58,577 nt of DNA from an uncultured Mycoplasmatota bacterium (GTDB lineage: Bacteria; Bacillota_I; Bacilli_A; RF39; UBA660): contig CASEIJ010000046.1 of assembly GCA_949288035.1 (NCBI GenBank), positions 1-58,577 of the forward strand, written 5' to 3'. Shown here piece by piece: positions 51,684-58,577 of the stretch. Position 1 is the stretch's first letter; each line of letters starts with the position of its first letter. The position numbers were made by a program, and so were the translations under genes. The notes under the pieces were generated by a model that saw only the letters and a list, made by a program, of their open reading frames with translations, had not been told where the DNA came from and searched no databases.

Positions 51684-53375
51684 CTTGTTTCTTTTAATAT
51701 CCATAATAACTGGTAAAATAATTGGCTTACGTCCTGTTTCTTCATAAATATATTCACTTAAACGTGCTGTAATTTCACCTTTTACTTCTGTATAATTCAA
51801 GTGATTTTTACATTTATTGATAATTGCTTTTTTAGATATATCTTCTAATCTTTTTAATAATTCCATATTATCATTGACTAGAACAAAACCACGTGTCGTA
51901 ATATTTACTTTACCAAGTAATTGATTGGTATTGGAATCGATATTTGCAATTACAACGACAATTCCATCATTGGCCATAATCTTACGATCTTTAATGACAG
52001 CATTCCCAACATCACCAATACGATTTCCATCAATATAGACATCTCCAGCTTGAATATTACCAGCTCTTGTAATTTTCCCTTTATACATAGAAAGAACATC
52101 TCCATTTCCACATACAAAGGTATTTTCTCTTGGTATACCACAAAGTACACCTGTATCCGCATGACGCTTTAACATACGATAATCACCATGGAATGGCATA
52201 AAATATTTTGGCTTTATTAAACGTAACATTAACTTTTGTTCTTCTTGACTAGCATGTCCTGATGTATGAATGGTACTAAGAGAGGTATTGGTAAATACTT
52301 CAACCCCTTTTAAATATAATTTATTAACTGTTCTAGCAATACTTAAAGCATTTCCAGGAATCGGACTAGATGAGAAAACAACTGTATCATTTGGTTTTAA
52401 TTTGATTTGACGGTGTGTCCCATTGGCAATACGAGAAAGGGCAGCTAATGGTTCACCCTGTGATCCAGTACAAAGTAAACATACTTTTTGATCTGGCATA
52501 CGATTTGCTTCTTCGGCAGTAATAAAAATATCTTTATTAGTAATATATCCACCTTGAATAGAAATTTCTATATTCGTTTCCATACTACGTCCAAATGTTA
52601 CAATCTTTCTTCCATTTCTCTGGCAAGTATCTACAATATGTTTTAAACGATAAATATTACTTGCAAATGTCGCAATAATAATTCTTCCCTTATGTTTATA
52701 TCTTGTAAATATTTCACTTAAAGCATTATCTACGGTTGACTCACTGGCACTCATACCTTCATTTAAAGCATTGGTAGAATCACTCATTAAAAGAGTAACT
52801 CCTCTTTCACCAATTCGTGCCATTTTATGTAAATTTGCCATAGGTCCAATTGGTGTTAAATCAAATTTAAAGTCTCCCGTTGTTACAATTGTTCCATTTG
52901 GAGTTGTGATACAAATACCGTGTGAATCAGGAATCGAGTGAGTTGTTCTGAAAAACTCAACTGTAAAGTGTTTAAATTTTACTTTTGTATCTTCCATATA
53001 GGTATACAGTGTTTTATATTGAATATTTCTTTCTTGTAATTTTTTTTGAATTAGCCCAATTGCTTGATTTGGAGCATATATGGCAGGAATATTTACAGTT
53101 TGCAATAAAAAAGGAATTCCTCCAATATGATCTTCATGTCCGTGCGTAATAAATAAAGCTTTAATTTTCTTTTCATTTTTCTTTAAAAAAGTAAAGTCTG
53201 GAATTACATAATCAATTCCCATTAATTCTCCACCAGGAAAAGTAATACCGGCATCTGTAATAATAATTTCATCTTTATGCATGAAACAATACATATTTTT
53301 TCCGACTTCGCCTAATCCTCCCAGTGCAAAGATTTTCGTATCTTCACCTTTCATATCATTTTTTAAAAATTTCAT
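51660..53375 (-). CDS. rnj: Ribonuclease J
   Basis: 571 residues; a metallo-beta-lactamase/beta-CASP RNase with 5'-3' exonuclease and endonuclease activity, central to mRNA decay in this group. The N-terminus has G-G-L-G-E-V-G-K-N-M. The metal site is T-H-G-H-E-D-H-I-G-G, with further motifs S-D-S-T-N-A, A-T-F-A-S-N-I-Y-R and T-S-G-H-A-S. The C-terminal oligomerisation region is shortened and lysine-rich at the end. Whether it is the J1 or J2 paralogue is not clear from this copy. AAGGAGATC precedes the ATG. Confidence 0.95.
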   Translation of the reverse strand: MKFLKNDMKGEDTKIFALGGLGEVGKNMYCFMHKDEIIITDAGITFPGGELMGIDYVIPDFTFLKKNEKKIKALFITHGHEDHIGGIPFLLQTVNIPAIYAPNQAIGLIQKKLQERNIQYKTLYTYMEDTKVKFKHFTVEFFRTTHSIPDSHGICITTPNGTIVTTGDFKFDLTPIGPMANLHKMARIGERGVTLLMSDSTNALNEGMSASESTVDNALSEIFTRYKHKGRIIIATFASNIYRLKHIVDTCQRNGRKIVTFGRSMETNIEISIQGGYITNKDIFITAEEANRMPDQKVCLLCTGSQGEPLAALSRIANGTHRQIKLKPNDTVVFSSSPIPGNALSIARTVNKLYLKGVEVFTNTSLSTIHTSGHASQEEQKLMLRLIKPKYFMPFHGDYRMLKRHADTGVLCGIPRENTFVCGNGDVLSMYKGKITRAGNIQAGDVYIDGNRIGDVGNAVIKDRKIMANDGIVVVIANIDSNTNQLLGKVNITTRGFVLVNDNMELLKRLEDISKKAIINKCKNHLNYTEVKGEITARLSEYIYEETGRKPIILPVIMDIKRNKKESMKQS

Positions 53376-53452
53376 TTGATCTCCTTTCTTTTTAGATTCC
53401 CGACCTATAAAATAAAAAAATTTTTTTCACACGTTTCAAATTTAACGATATC

Positions 53453-53481
53453 ATTATAAACTTTTTTTTTGCTTTTGTCTA
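53453..53481 (-). promoter_or_regulatory. Sigma-A promoter of rnj (minus strand)
   Basis: On the minus strand TAGACA (53476-53481), a 17-bp spacer and TATAAT (53453-53458). The leader is about 70 bases long and very A/T-rich. Confidence 0.72.
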
Positions 53482-53512
53482 GTCAGTGTGTTAATATGAT
53501 AGTGGTGATTGT

Positions 53513-54106
53513 ATGAATTTAAGTACTTTAAAAAGAGAAATTGTTTATTTAGTAGAAGATGAATTACAAAAAAATGGAATTCTTTCTTATGACGGATATC
53601 AAGATGATATTAGAGAACTTTTAACCTTTTTCTTAGATCAAAGAGTAGATTATAATGAGATTCCTAAAATGATTATAGAGATGTTTTTAAACCCTCCAGA
53701 AGTTTATTTTATCAAGCAAGATGGAACATATGACTCTTATAAGTTATCAGCTACAGAACTCCATCAACAAGCGATTTTTGCTTATAGTTTTCAATATTTA
53801 TCTACCCATCCAGAAGACCAAGAATTAGAAAAAGTATTTCACACCGCATCCGTAAATGATATGATGAGATGTCTTTATGAAAGAGGAATTACCATTATGA
53901 GAGTTTTTCACAATGCAATTGTTGGTGAAAGTTTTGCTGTTACAACACCAATTCCTGAAACAGAAGAAAAAGTAAAAGAAACTTATGAGAAGTTAAAAGA
54001 AAAATTAAGCGCTGAGAAAAAAGGAAAAATAAAGTTTGAAACATGTTCTTTAGAAAACTTTGATTATGATTTTGTTGAGGATATGGGAAATAATCATAAA
54101 AAATAA
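53513..54106 (+). CDS. Unknown soluble protein between rnj and ftsY
   Basis: 197 residues, acidic and helical, with no membrane segment or signal peptide. The N-terminus (L-K-R-E-I-V-Y-L-V-E-D-E-L-Q-K) and a central stretch F-A-V-T-T-P-I-P-E-T are the only distinctive parts. ATG 53513 is preceded by GTGGTGAT. A terminator separates it from ftsY, so it is independent. I do not recognise the family. Confidence 0.72.
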   Translation: MNLSTLKREIVYLVEDELQKNGILSYDGYQDDIRELLTFFLDQRVDYNEIPKMIIEMFLNPPEVYFIKQDGTYDSYKLSATELHQQAIFAYSFQYLSTHPEDQELEKVFHTASVNDMMRCLYERGITIMRVFHNAIVGESFAVTTPIPETEEKVKETYEKLKEKLSAEKKGKIKFETCSLENFDYDFVEDMGNNHKK

Positions 54107-54134
54107 GTGAAGTTCTAGTAATTTCACTTATTTT
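54101..54134 (+). terminator. Terminator between the 53513 gene and ftsY
   Basis: An 11-bp stem AAATAAGTGAA/TTCACTTATTT (54101-54111 with 54123-54133) with an 11-base loop and T-rich tail. Confidence 0.78.
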
Positions 54135-54160
54135 CGTGTAAAATGAGAATAGGTGATAAC

Positions 54161-55159
54161 ATGGGATTATTTGACAAATTTAAACGTATTTTAAAAGTAA
54201 ATACAGAAGAAGAAAAAAAAGAATTACAAAGTTATGATAAAGGATTAGAAAAAACAACGAAAGAAATGCAGACAAAACTAACCCAATTAAGTAAAAGACA
54301 TAAGCAAATTGATGATGCTTATTTTGAAGAATTAGAAGATATTTTAATTACAGCAGATATTGGAGTTCATACGGTAATGAGCTTTATGGATCGTTTAAAA
54401 AAACGTGTCAAAGAAGAAGCAATTCAAGATGTAGAAGACTTAAAAGAGATTATTGTAGATGAAATGTTTGTCATTTACGTAAATAATCAAATTTTAGTCA
54501 ATAAAATCAATTATAATCCAGATGGATTAACTGTATTATTATTTGTTGGGGTGAATGGCGTAGGAAAAACTACAACCATTGGTAAACTTGCAAATAAGTT
54601 AAGAAAAGAAGGGAAGAAAGTTTTATTAATTGCTGGTGATACCTTTCGTGCTGGAGCAACAGAACAATTAGTAGAATGGGCGAATCGTACTCATACAGAT
54701 GTTGTATGGAAAGAAAATAGAGATCCCTCTAGTGTCATTTATGATGGTTTAGAAAAAGCAGTCAATGAGAAATACGATATCGCATTAATTGATACCGCAG
54801 GTCGTTTACAAAATAAAGATGGATTAATGAAAGAATTAGAAAAAATGAATCGTGTCATTGGTAAAATCGTACCAAATGCACCACATGAAACATTACTAGT
54901 CATCGATGCGACAACCGGTCAAAATGGGATTCAACAAGCAAAAAGCTTTAAAGAAATTACCAATATTACAGGGATTGTTTTAACAAAATTAGATGGTACT
55001 GCCAAAGGTGGAATCGTTTTAGCAATTAAAGAGGAAGTAGATATTCCCGTTAAATATGTAGGACTTGGAGAAAAAGAAGAAGATCTGAGAGTCTTTGATA
55101 TTGAAAAATATATTTATGGATTATTTAAAGGGTTTGTAGGTGATGATGATGAAAAGTAG
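54161..55159 (+). CDS. ftsY: Signal recognition particle receptor FtsY
   Basis: 332 residues from ATG 54161 (AGGTGAT just upstream; the ATG at 54143 precedes that site). The N domain starts at about residue 20. The G domain has [10 protein letters not shown] (G1), [16 protein letters not shown] (G3) and [10 protein letters not shown] (G4). FtsY docks SRP-ribosome complexes at the membrane. It lacks a long acidic A domain, as in Bacillus. The next small gene starts inside its end. Confidence 0.97.
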   Translation: MGLFDKFKRILKVNTEEEKKELQSYDKGLEKTTKEMQTKLTQLSKRHKQIDDAYFEELEDILITADIGVHTVMSFMDRLKKRVKEEAIQDVEDLKEIIVDEMFVIYVNNQILVNKINYNPDGLTVLLFVGVNGVGKTTTIGKLANKLRKEGKKVLLIAGDTFRAGATEQLVEWANRTHTDVVWKENRDPSSVIYDGLEKAVNEKYDIALIDTAGRLQNKDGLMKELEKMNRVIGKIVPNAPHETLLVIDATTGQNGIQQAKSFKEITNITGIVLTKLDGTAKGGIVLAIKEEVDIPVKYVGLGEKEEDLRVFDIEKYIYGLFKGFVGDDDEK

Positions 55160-55433
55160 TTTAGAAGAAACAAAAATTCCTGGTCTTTATACATGGCAAC
55201 AAAAAATGGGACTATTTACACAATTTATTTCATTTGTAATTTTCCTCATTTGTTTTATTTTAAATATTATAGGTAAATTAGATACTGCTTGGTTATTTCT
55301 AATTTTAGTTGTATTATTACTTTCTATGGCTTATAATAATTATAGTATCTTTAAACGTAAATACTTTACCATATGTTATCTTGTGGGCGCTATTTTATGT
55401 TTAGGGTTATTTGGAGGTATGTTACTTGGATAA
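55149..55433 (+). CDS. Small membrane protein between ftsY and ylxM
   Basis: 94 residues from ATG 55149. A short hydrophilic N-terminus ([11 protein letters not shown]) precedes three hydrophobic segments (~20-36, 43-58 and 71-90). No motif is recognised. It overlaps both ftsY and ylxM by several bases, so the three are co-translated. Several in-frame ATGs precede the chosen start (55143, 55146); spacing from GGTG favours 55149. Confidence 0.72.
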   Translation: MKSSLEETKIPGLYTWQQKMGLFTQFISFVIFLICFILNIIGKLDTAWLFLILVVLLLSMAYNNYSIFKRKYFTICYLVGAILCLGLFGGMLLG

Positions 55434-55716
55434 GAGAAGTAAGATCATTATCTTATATGATTATTACAAAGAATTACTAACTAAAAAACAACAAATATAC
55501 TTTGAAGGATATTATTTTGAAAATGAATCATTACAAGAACTCAGCGAAGAATATGATGTAAGTCGTAATGCGATTCATAAACAAGTAAAAGAAACAGAAG
55601 AAAAATTACAAGAATATGAAAATAAACTTGGTTTATATCATAAAAGAATAAAAATATTACAATTAATTGAAAACTTAGATGAGAAAACAAAAGAACAAAT
55701 AGAAACACTAATATAA
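55426..55716 (+). CDS. ylxM: YlxM/UPF0122 family helix-turn-helix protein
   Basis: 96 residues from TTG 55426, 8 bases after GGAGG. It has the region-4-like HTH of YlxM: L-L-T-K-K-Q-Q-I-Y-F-E-G-Y-Y-F-E-N-E-S-L-Q-E-L-S followed by V-S-R-N-A-I-H-K-Q-V-K. A short C-terminal coil ends the protein. In Bacillus ylxM sits between ftsY and ffh and is thought to influence SRP assembly. Here ftsY and ylxM are kept but ffh does not follow. Confidence 0.92.
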   Translation: MDKRSKIIILYDYYKELLTKKQQIYFEGYYFENESLQELSEEYDVSRNAIHKQVKETEEKLQEYENKLGLYHKRIKILQLIENLDEKTKEQIETLI

Positions 55717-55734
55717 AAGGGGAAGGGTGATACT

Positions 55735-57489
55735 ATGTTTGATCATATTAGTTATATTAACAATAATACTGCCGAAGTAAAATTGAAAGAAGGCGTTCCT
55801 CTTCAAGGTAACATTATGAATATGCATGTTATGTTTGAAGATGAAGATAAAAAAATATTAGGAGAAGTAGAAGACATCACAAAAGATAGCGTTAAAGTAA
55901 ACTTTTTAGGAGAAATTGTAAATGGGAAGTTTGTCGGTGGAGTTTTACGTAAACCAAAATTAACAGCTACGATTCGTGTTATTACACCTGATGAAGTGAA
56001 AATGATTGTTGGAGTACCAGCACCTGGTAAATTTTTAATCGGTTATTCACCACTTTATGATGACCAACCAATCTATGTTGATATTAATGATTTATTTAGT
56101 AACCATCTTGCGATTTTTGGTAATACAGGTAGTGGTAAATCATGTGGTGTCGCTCGTATCTTACAAAATGTATTTGAAAATAATTTATTACAACCATATC
56201 GTGCTAACTTCTTTATTTTTGATGCATATGGAGAATATCACAATGCATTTTCTAACTTAAATCAAGTAAATCCAAATTATTTCTTTAAATTTTATACAAC
56301 CAATGAACGTCAAACCGATGGAGAATTACTTCGTATTCCACTTTGGTTATTAGATGTTGATGATTGGGCATTATTACTTCGTGCTACAAACCATTCACAA
56401 ATTCCAATTATCGAAAGAATGCTTAAATTAACACGTATCTTTTCAGAAGATGATGAACAAGCATTAAAATATAAAAATCATTTAATTGCTAAAGCAATTA
56501 TGACAATCCTTTATACCAATCAAACTGCAACTAGTAAAAGAAATGATATTTTTACAATTCTAGAAACTTGTTCAACACCACAGTTTAACTTAGAAGCACC
56601 AGTTCAAGGAATTGGTTATACGAGAAAATTTAGAGAGTGTTTTATTATTGATTCCCAAGGGTCATTTGTTGAAAGTGTTTTAGTTACAAAATATATTTCA
56701 GATTTTATCGATGAAGAATTAGATAAATATGAAACTACAAAACTTAGCTATTTTACTTTAGAAGATGTAGAAAAAGCACTAAACTTTACACTGATTAGTG
56801 AAGGACTTTTAAACAATGATCAGACATATAGTGATGCAGTTACATTAAAAGTAAAATTACATGCGATTGTAATCAGTGAGAATGCGAAATTCTTATCTTA
56901 TCCAAAATTCATTACTATGAATGAATATATCGCATCTTTAGTAGCAGTAGGAAATCATAAAGCACAAATTATTAACTTTAATATGGAAGATATCGATGAT
57001 TGGTTTGCAAAAGTTATTACGAAAATTTATACGAAAATGTTATTTGATTTTACAAAGAACTTACCAAAGCGTGCCTCATTACCATTCCATGTCTTCTTAG
57101 AAGAAGCACACCGTTATGTACAAAACGATTCTGATAAAGACTTAATTGGATATAATATCTTTGAACGTGTTGCGAAAGAAGGACGTAAATATGGTCTTAT
57201 CTTTAATTTAATCAGTCAAAGACCAGTAGAAATATCAGAAACCGTTATCTCACAATGTACGAACTTTATCATCTTTAAAATGAACCATCCTCGTGATCTA
57301 GACTATATTAAAAAGATGTTACCAAATATTAGTGCTGAAATTGTTGAAAAACAAAAAAGTTTACAACCAGGTACTTGTGTCGCATTTGGTAAAGCATTCC
57401 GTGTTCCAATGATTATTCGCATGGAAATGCCAAATCCAGAACCATCTAGTAGTAACTGTGATGTCATCGATACATGGAGTGTTCATTAA
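55735..57489 (+). CDS. herA: HerA-like DNA-translocating ATPase (DUF87)
   Basis: 584 residues. An N-terminal HAS-barrel (~1-95) is followed by a FtsK/HerA ATPase. Walker A is G-N-T-G-S-G-K-S (129-136), with F-D-A-Y-G-E-Y and Walker B V-F-L-E-E-A-H-R-Y. A likely arginine-finger region is L-I-S-Q-R-P-V-E. The C-terminal part is typical (P-G-T-C-V-A-F-G-K-A-F). HerA works with the NurA nuclease in archaeal end resection and with other nucleases in bacterial defence modules. No nuclease gene adjoins it here, so its partner and role are open. It has its own GGGGAAGGGTGA site. Confidence 0.88.
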   Translation: MFDHISYINNNTAEVKLKEGVPLQGNIMNMHVMFEDEDKKILGEVEDITKDSVKVNFLGEIVNGKFVGGVLRKPKLTATIRVITPDEVKMIVGVPAPGKFLIGYSPLYDDQPIYVDINDLFSNHLAIFGNTGSGKSCGVARILQNVFENNLLQPYRANFFIFDAYGEYHNAFSNLNQVNPNYFFKFYTTNERQTDGELLRIPLWLLDVDDWALLLRATNHSQIPIIERMLKLTRIFSEDDEQALKYKNHLIAKAIMTILYTNQTATSKRNDIFTILETCSTPQFNLEAPVQGIGYTRKFRECFIIDSQGSFVESVLVTKYISDFIDEELDKYETTKLSYFTLEDVEKALNFTLISEGLLNNDQTYSDAVTLKVKLHAIVISENAKFLSYPKFITMNEYIASLVAVGNHKAQIINFNMEDIDDWFAKVITKIYTKMLFDFTKNLPKRASLPFHVFLEEAHRYVQNDSDKDLIGYNIFERVAKEGRKYGLIFNLISQRPVEISETVISQCTNFIIFKMNHPRDLDYIKKMLPNISAEIVEKQKSLQPGTCVAFGKAFRVPMIIRMEMPNPEPSSSNCDVIDTWSVH

Positions 57490-57513
57490 AAATCATCATC
57501 AAGATGATTTTTT
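57488..57513 (+). terminator. Terminator after herA-like gene
   Basis: A 10-bp stem AAAAATCATC/GATGATTTTT (57488-57497 with 57503-57512), loop ATCAA, T tail. Confidence 0.8.
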
Positions 57514-57536
57514 CTGTAATTAAGGAGGAAACAAAT

Positions 57537-58124
57537 ATGACTCAGTTTCATATAAAACCGTATCAGCAACATAGAAATAACTGTGCTATCGCATGTATGT
57601 TAATGGCTTTAGAATATTATCAAATCATTCCGAAAGCAAATTATTTTTACGAGCGAGAATATGAGAGAAGATATCATTCAAGATATATGGATGGAACTCC
57701 TTTCTCAGCGATTGCTTATCATCTTTCTAAAAATCATCTGAACGTACAATTAATTCATTCAGAAAAAGAGTATTTTACAAATCAAGCACATTTTTTACCA
57801 GGACCTGCATTTCAAAATACCATGCAAGAATATCAAAGTTATTTAAATGGAGTCATAGAAATGGGTGGAGAAGTAAAAACAGGAGTAGATTTGACTGTAT
57901 CATTTTTAAAAGAACAATTACAAAATGGATATCTAATTATTTCAGCGGGAATGGTAGGAAAAGTATTACACGCCATTTTAATATGTGGATATGAATTAGA
58001 TAAATTTACTGTTTGTGATCCTCTTTGTAAGAGACAACAATCTCTCACATGTGAAGAACTGGAAACATTTATGAGTACTCCTATTGGAAAATGGTGTATC
58101 CTTGTAAAAAATGATGTAATATAA
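57537..58124 (+). CDS. C39-like cysteine peptidase (papain-like fold)
   Basis: 195 residues from ATG 57537, behind AAGGAGG. The catalytic motif Q-H-R-N-N-C-A-I-A-C puts the nucleophile at Cys16, and a C-terminal H-A-I-L-I-C-G-Y-E supplies the histidine, followed by V-C-D-P (often V-N-D-P) for the acid. This is the peptidase_C39_2 pattern seen in stand-alone proteins, not the ABC-transporter-linked bacteriocin type. No signal peptide, so its substrate is probably intracellular. The longer frame from 57474 would pass through the preceding terminator. Confidence 0.8.
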   Translation: MTQFHIKPYQQHRNNCAIACMLMALEYYQIIPKANYFYEREYERRYHSRYMDGTPFSAIAYHLSKNHLNVQLIHSEKEYFTNQAHFLPGPAFQNTMQEYQSYLNGVIEMGGEVKTGVDLTVSFLKEQLQNGYLIISAGMVGKVLHAILICGYELDKFTVCDPLCKRQQSLTCEELETFMSTPIGKWCILVKNDVI

Positions 58125-58178
58125 AAAGATAGTTTTAAATGAAATACATTTGTGTTATTTAATAAAGAGGAGATAATT

Positions 58179-58439
58179 ATGGAGAAAGATAACATGAAAC
58201 AATACGTTCCAACAGATATTCGATTAAGAGATTGGATGACTTTAGATACCAGAGTGTCTCATATATTGAGATTATTGATTGAAACAGAAAATATATTAAT
58301 AGAATTAGATGATTATCAACGTGAACATAATCAATGTTATGAAGATTTAGAAGATTTTAATTTAAAGCTATTTGTTTATAGAAATGAATTTACAAAATAT
58401 ATTGATGAACATCCAGAATTACTAGAAATTGATAAGTAG
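58179..58439 (+). CDS. Small helical protein of unknown function
   Basis: 86 residues from ATG 58179, preceded by AGAGGAGAT. It is acidic and fully helical (L-R-L-L-I-E-T-E-N-I-L-I-E-L-D-D-Y near the middle), with no motif I recognise. It follows the C39-like gene by 54 bases and may be co-transcribed with it. The last 138 bases of the window beyond it hold no gene. Confidence 0.65.
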   Translation: MEKDNMKQYVPTDIRLRDWMTLDTRVSHILRLLIETENILIELDDYQREHNQCYEDLEDFNLKLFVYRNEFTKYIDEHPELLEIDK

Positions 58440-58446
58440 CTGAGAT

Positions 58447-58486
58447 GAAAAAGTAAACGCAACTTTGAAAAGTTAAATGCAATTTT
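58447..58486 (+). repeat. Tandem 20-bp imperfect repeat, possible IS end
   Basis: Two directly adjacent 20-bp units (58447-58466 and 58467-58486) agree at 16 of 20 positions, each with a GAAAA start and a GCAA core. Serial ~20-bp repeats at the ends are typical of IS21-family elements, and the window stops soon after. No transposase is seen, so this is only a candidate. Confidence 0.4.
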
Positions 58487-58577
58487 AAATATGATTTAAT
58501 GTTGATAACAAATAAAACTGAACTTTATTTGGTTTTAAATTGTATCACTTTTATCTCTGTCAAGGGTAAAATGAACG

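Noticed and set aside
57537-58124. Bacteriocin-processing C39 peptidase
   Set aside because: It lacks ABC-transporter domains, and no bacteriocin precursor with a double-glycine leader is nearby.

Overview
The window is AT-rich chromosomal DNA from a spore-forming, low-GC Gram-positive bacterium (Bacillota). Strong Shine-Dalgarno sequences, canonical sigma-A promoters and many short U-tailed terminators support this. So do the sporulation genes yabG, veg, spoVG, yabP, yabQ, spoVIF and spoIVA. SpoVIF, the recU-PBP1 pair, DivIC and RNase J suggest a Bacilli or Erysipelotrichia-like gut lineage, but genus and species cannot be read from this sequence. No tRNA, rRNA, CRISPR array or complete insertion sequence was seen.

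Layout. 0-9 kb is housekeeping: a P-loop protein, RdgB/HAM1, DUF4186, a dus-RDD-lysS-ackA operon, an NrnA-type phosphoesterase and a metallo-beta-lactamase-fold protein. 8.8-12.5 kb holds prfB with its programmed +1 frameshift, a YitT-family protein and ftsEX. 12.5-15.0 kb is a sporulation and division block: yabG-veg, spoVG, then yabP-yabQ-divIC behind a good sigma-E promoter. 15-23.4 kb holds a glycosyltransferase, nnrD, recU-PBP1A, ysxC, der and spoVIF, the last with a sigma-K-like promoter.

23.4-45.4 kb is the exceptional part: about 22 kb of surface-protein genes between spoVIF and spoIVA. It encodes two SipW-type signal peptidases with intact Ser/His motifs and two that have lost them. 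Each of the four is followed by an exported TasA/camelysin-like protein. Also present are two paralogous secreted proteins with the Y-A-W-F signal-peptide motif, a 2374-residue secreted protein whose middle is about 29 glycine-rich repeats of ~24-25 residues (predicted beta-solenoid), a coiled-coil protein, a 41-residue protein, and a membrane-anchored McrB-like AAA+ ATPase with a DUF2357-like partner. Three promoters in the locus share the extended -10 sequence TATGATAAAAT. I read it as a system that exports, processes and perhaps assembles a surface or spore-associated fibre; that function is inference.

45.5-58.6 kb: spoIVA (sigma-E promoter), a membrane protein, rodA, a Cys-less EIIB-like protein, an orphan sensor kinase preceded by two perfect 0A boxes 10 bp apart, a C45-family hydrolase, RNase J, ftsY-ylxM, a HerA-like ATPase, a C39-like cysteine peptidase and a small unknown gene. 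The last 130 bases carry a tandem 20-bp imperfect repeat that could be the edge of an IS21-like element. No gene-free stretch exceeds 300 bases.
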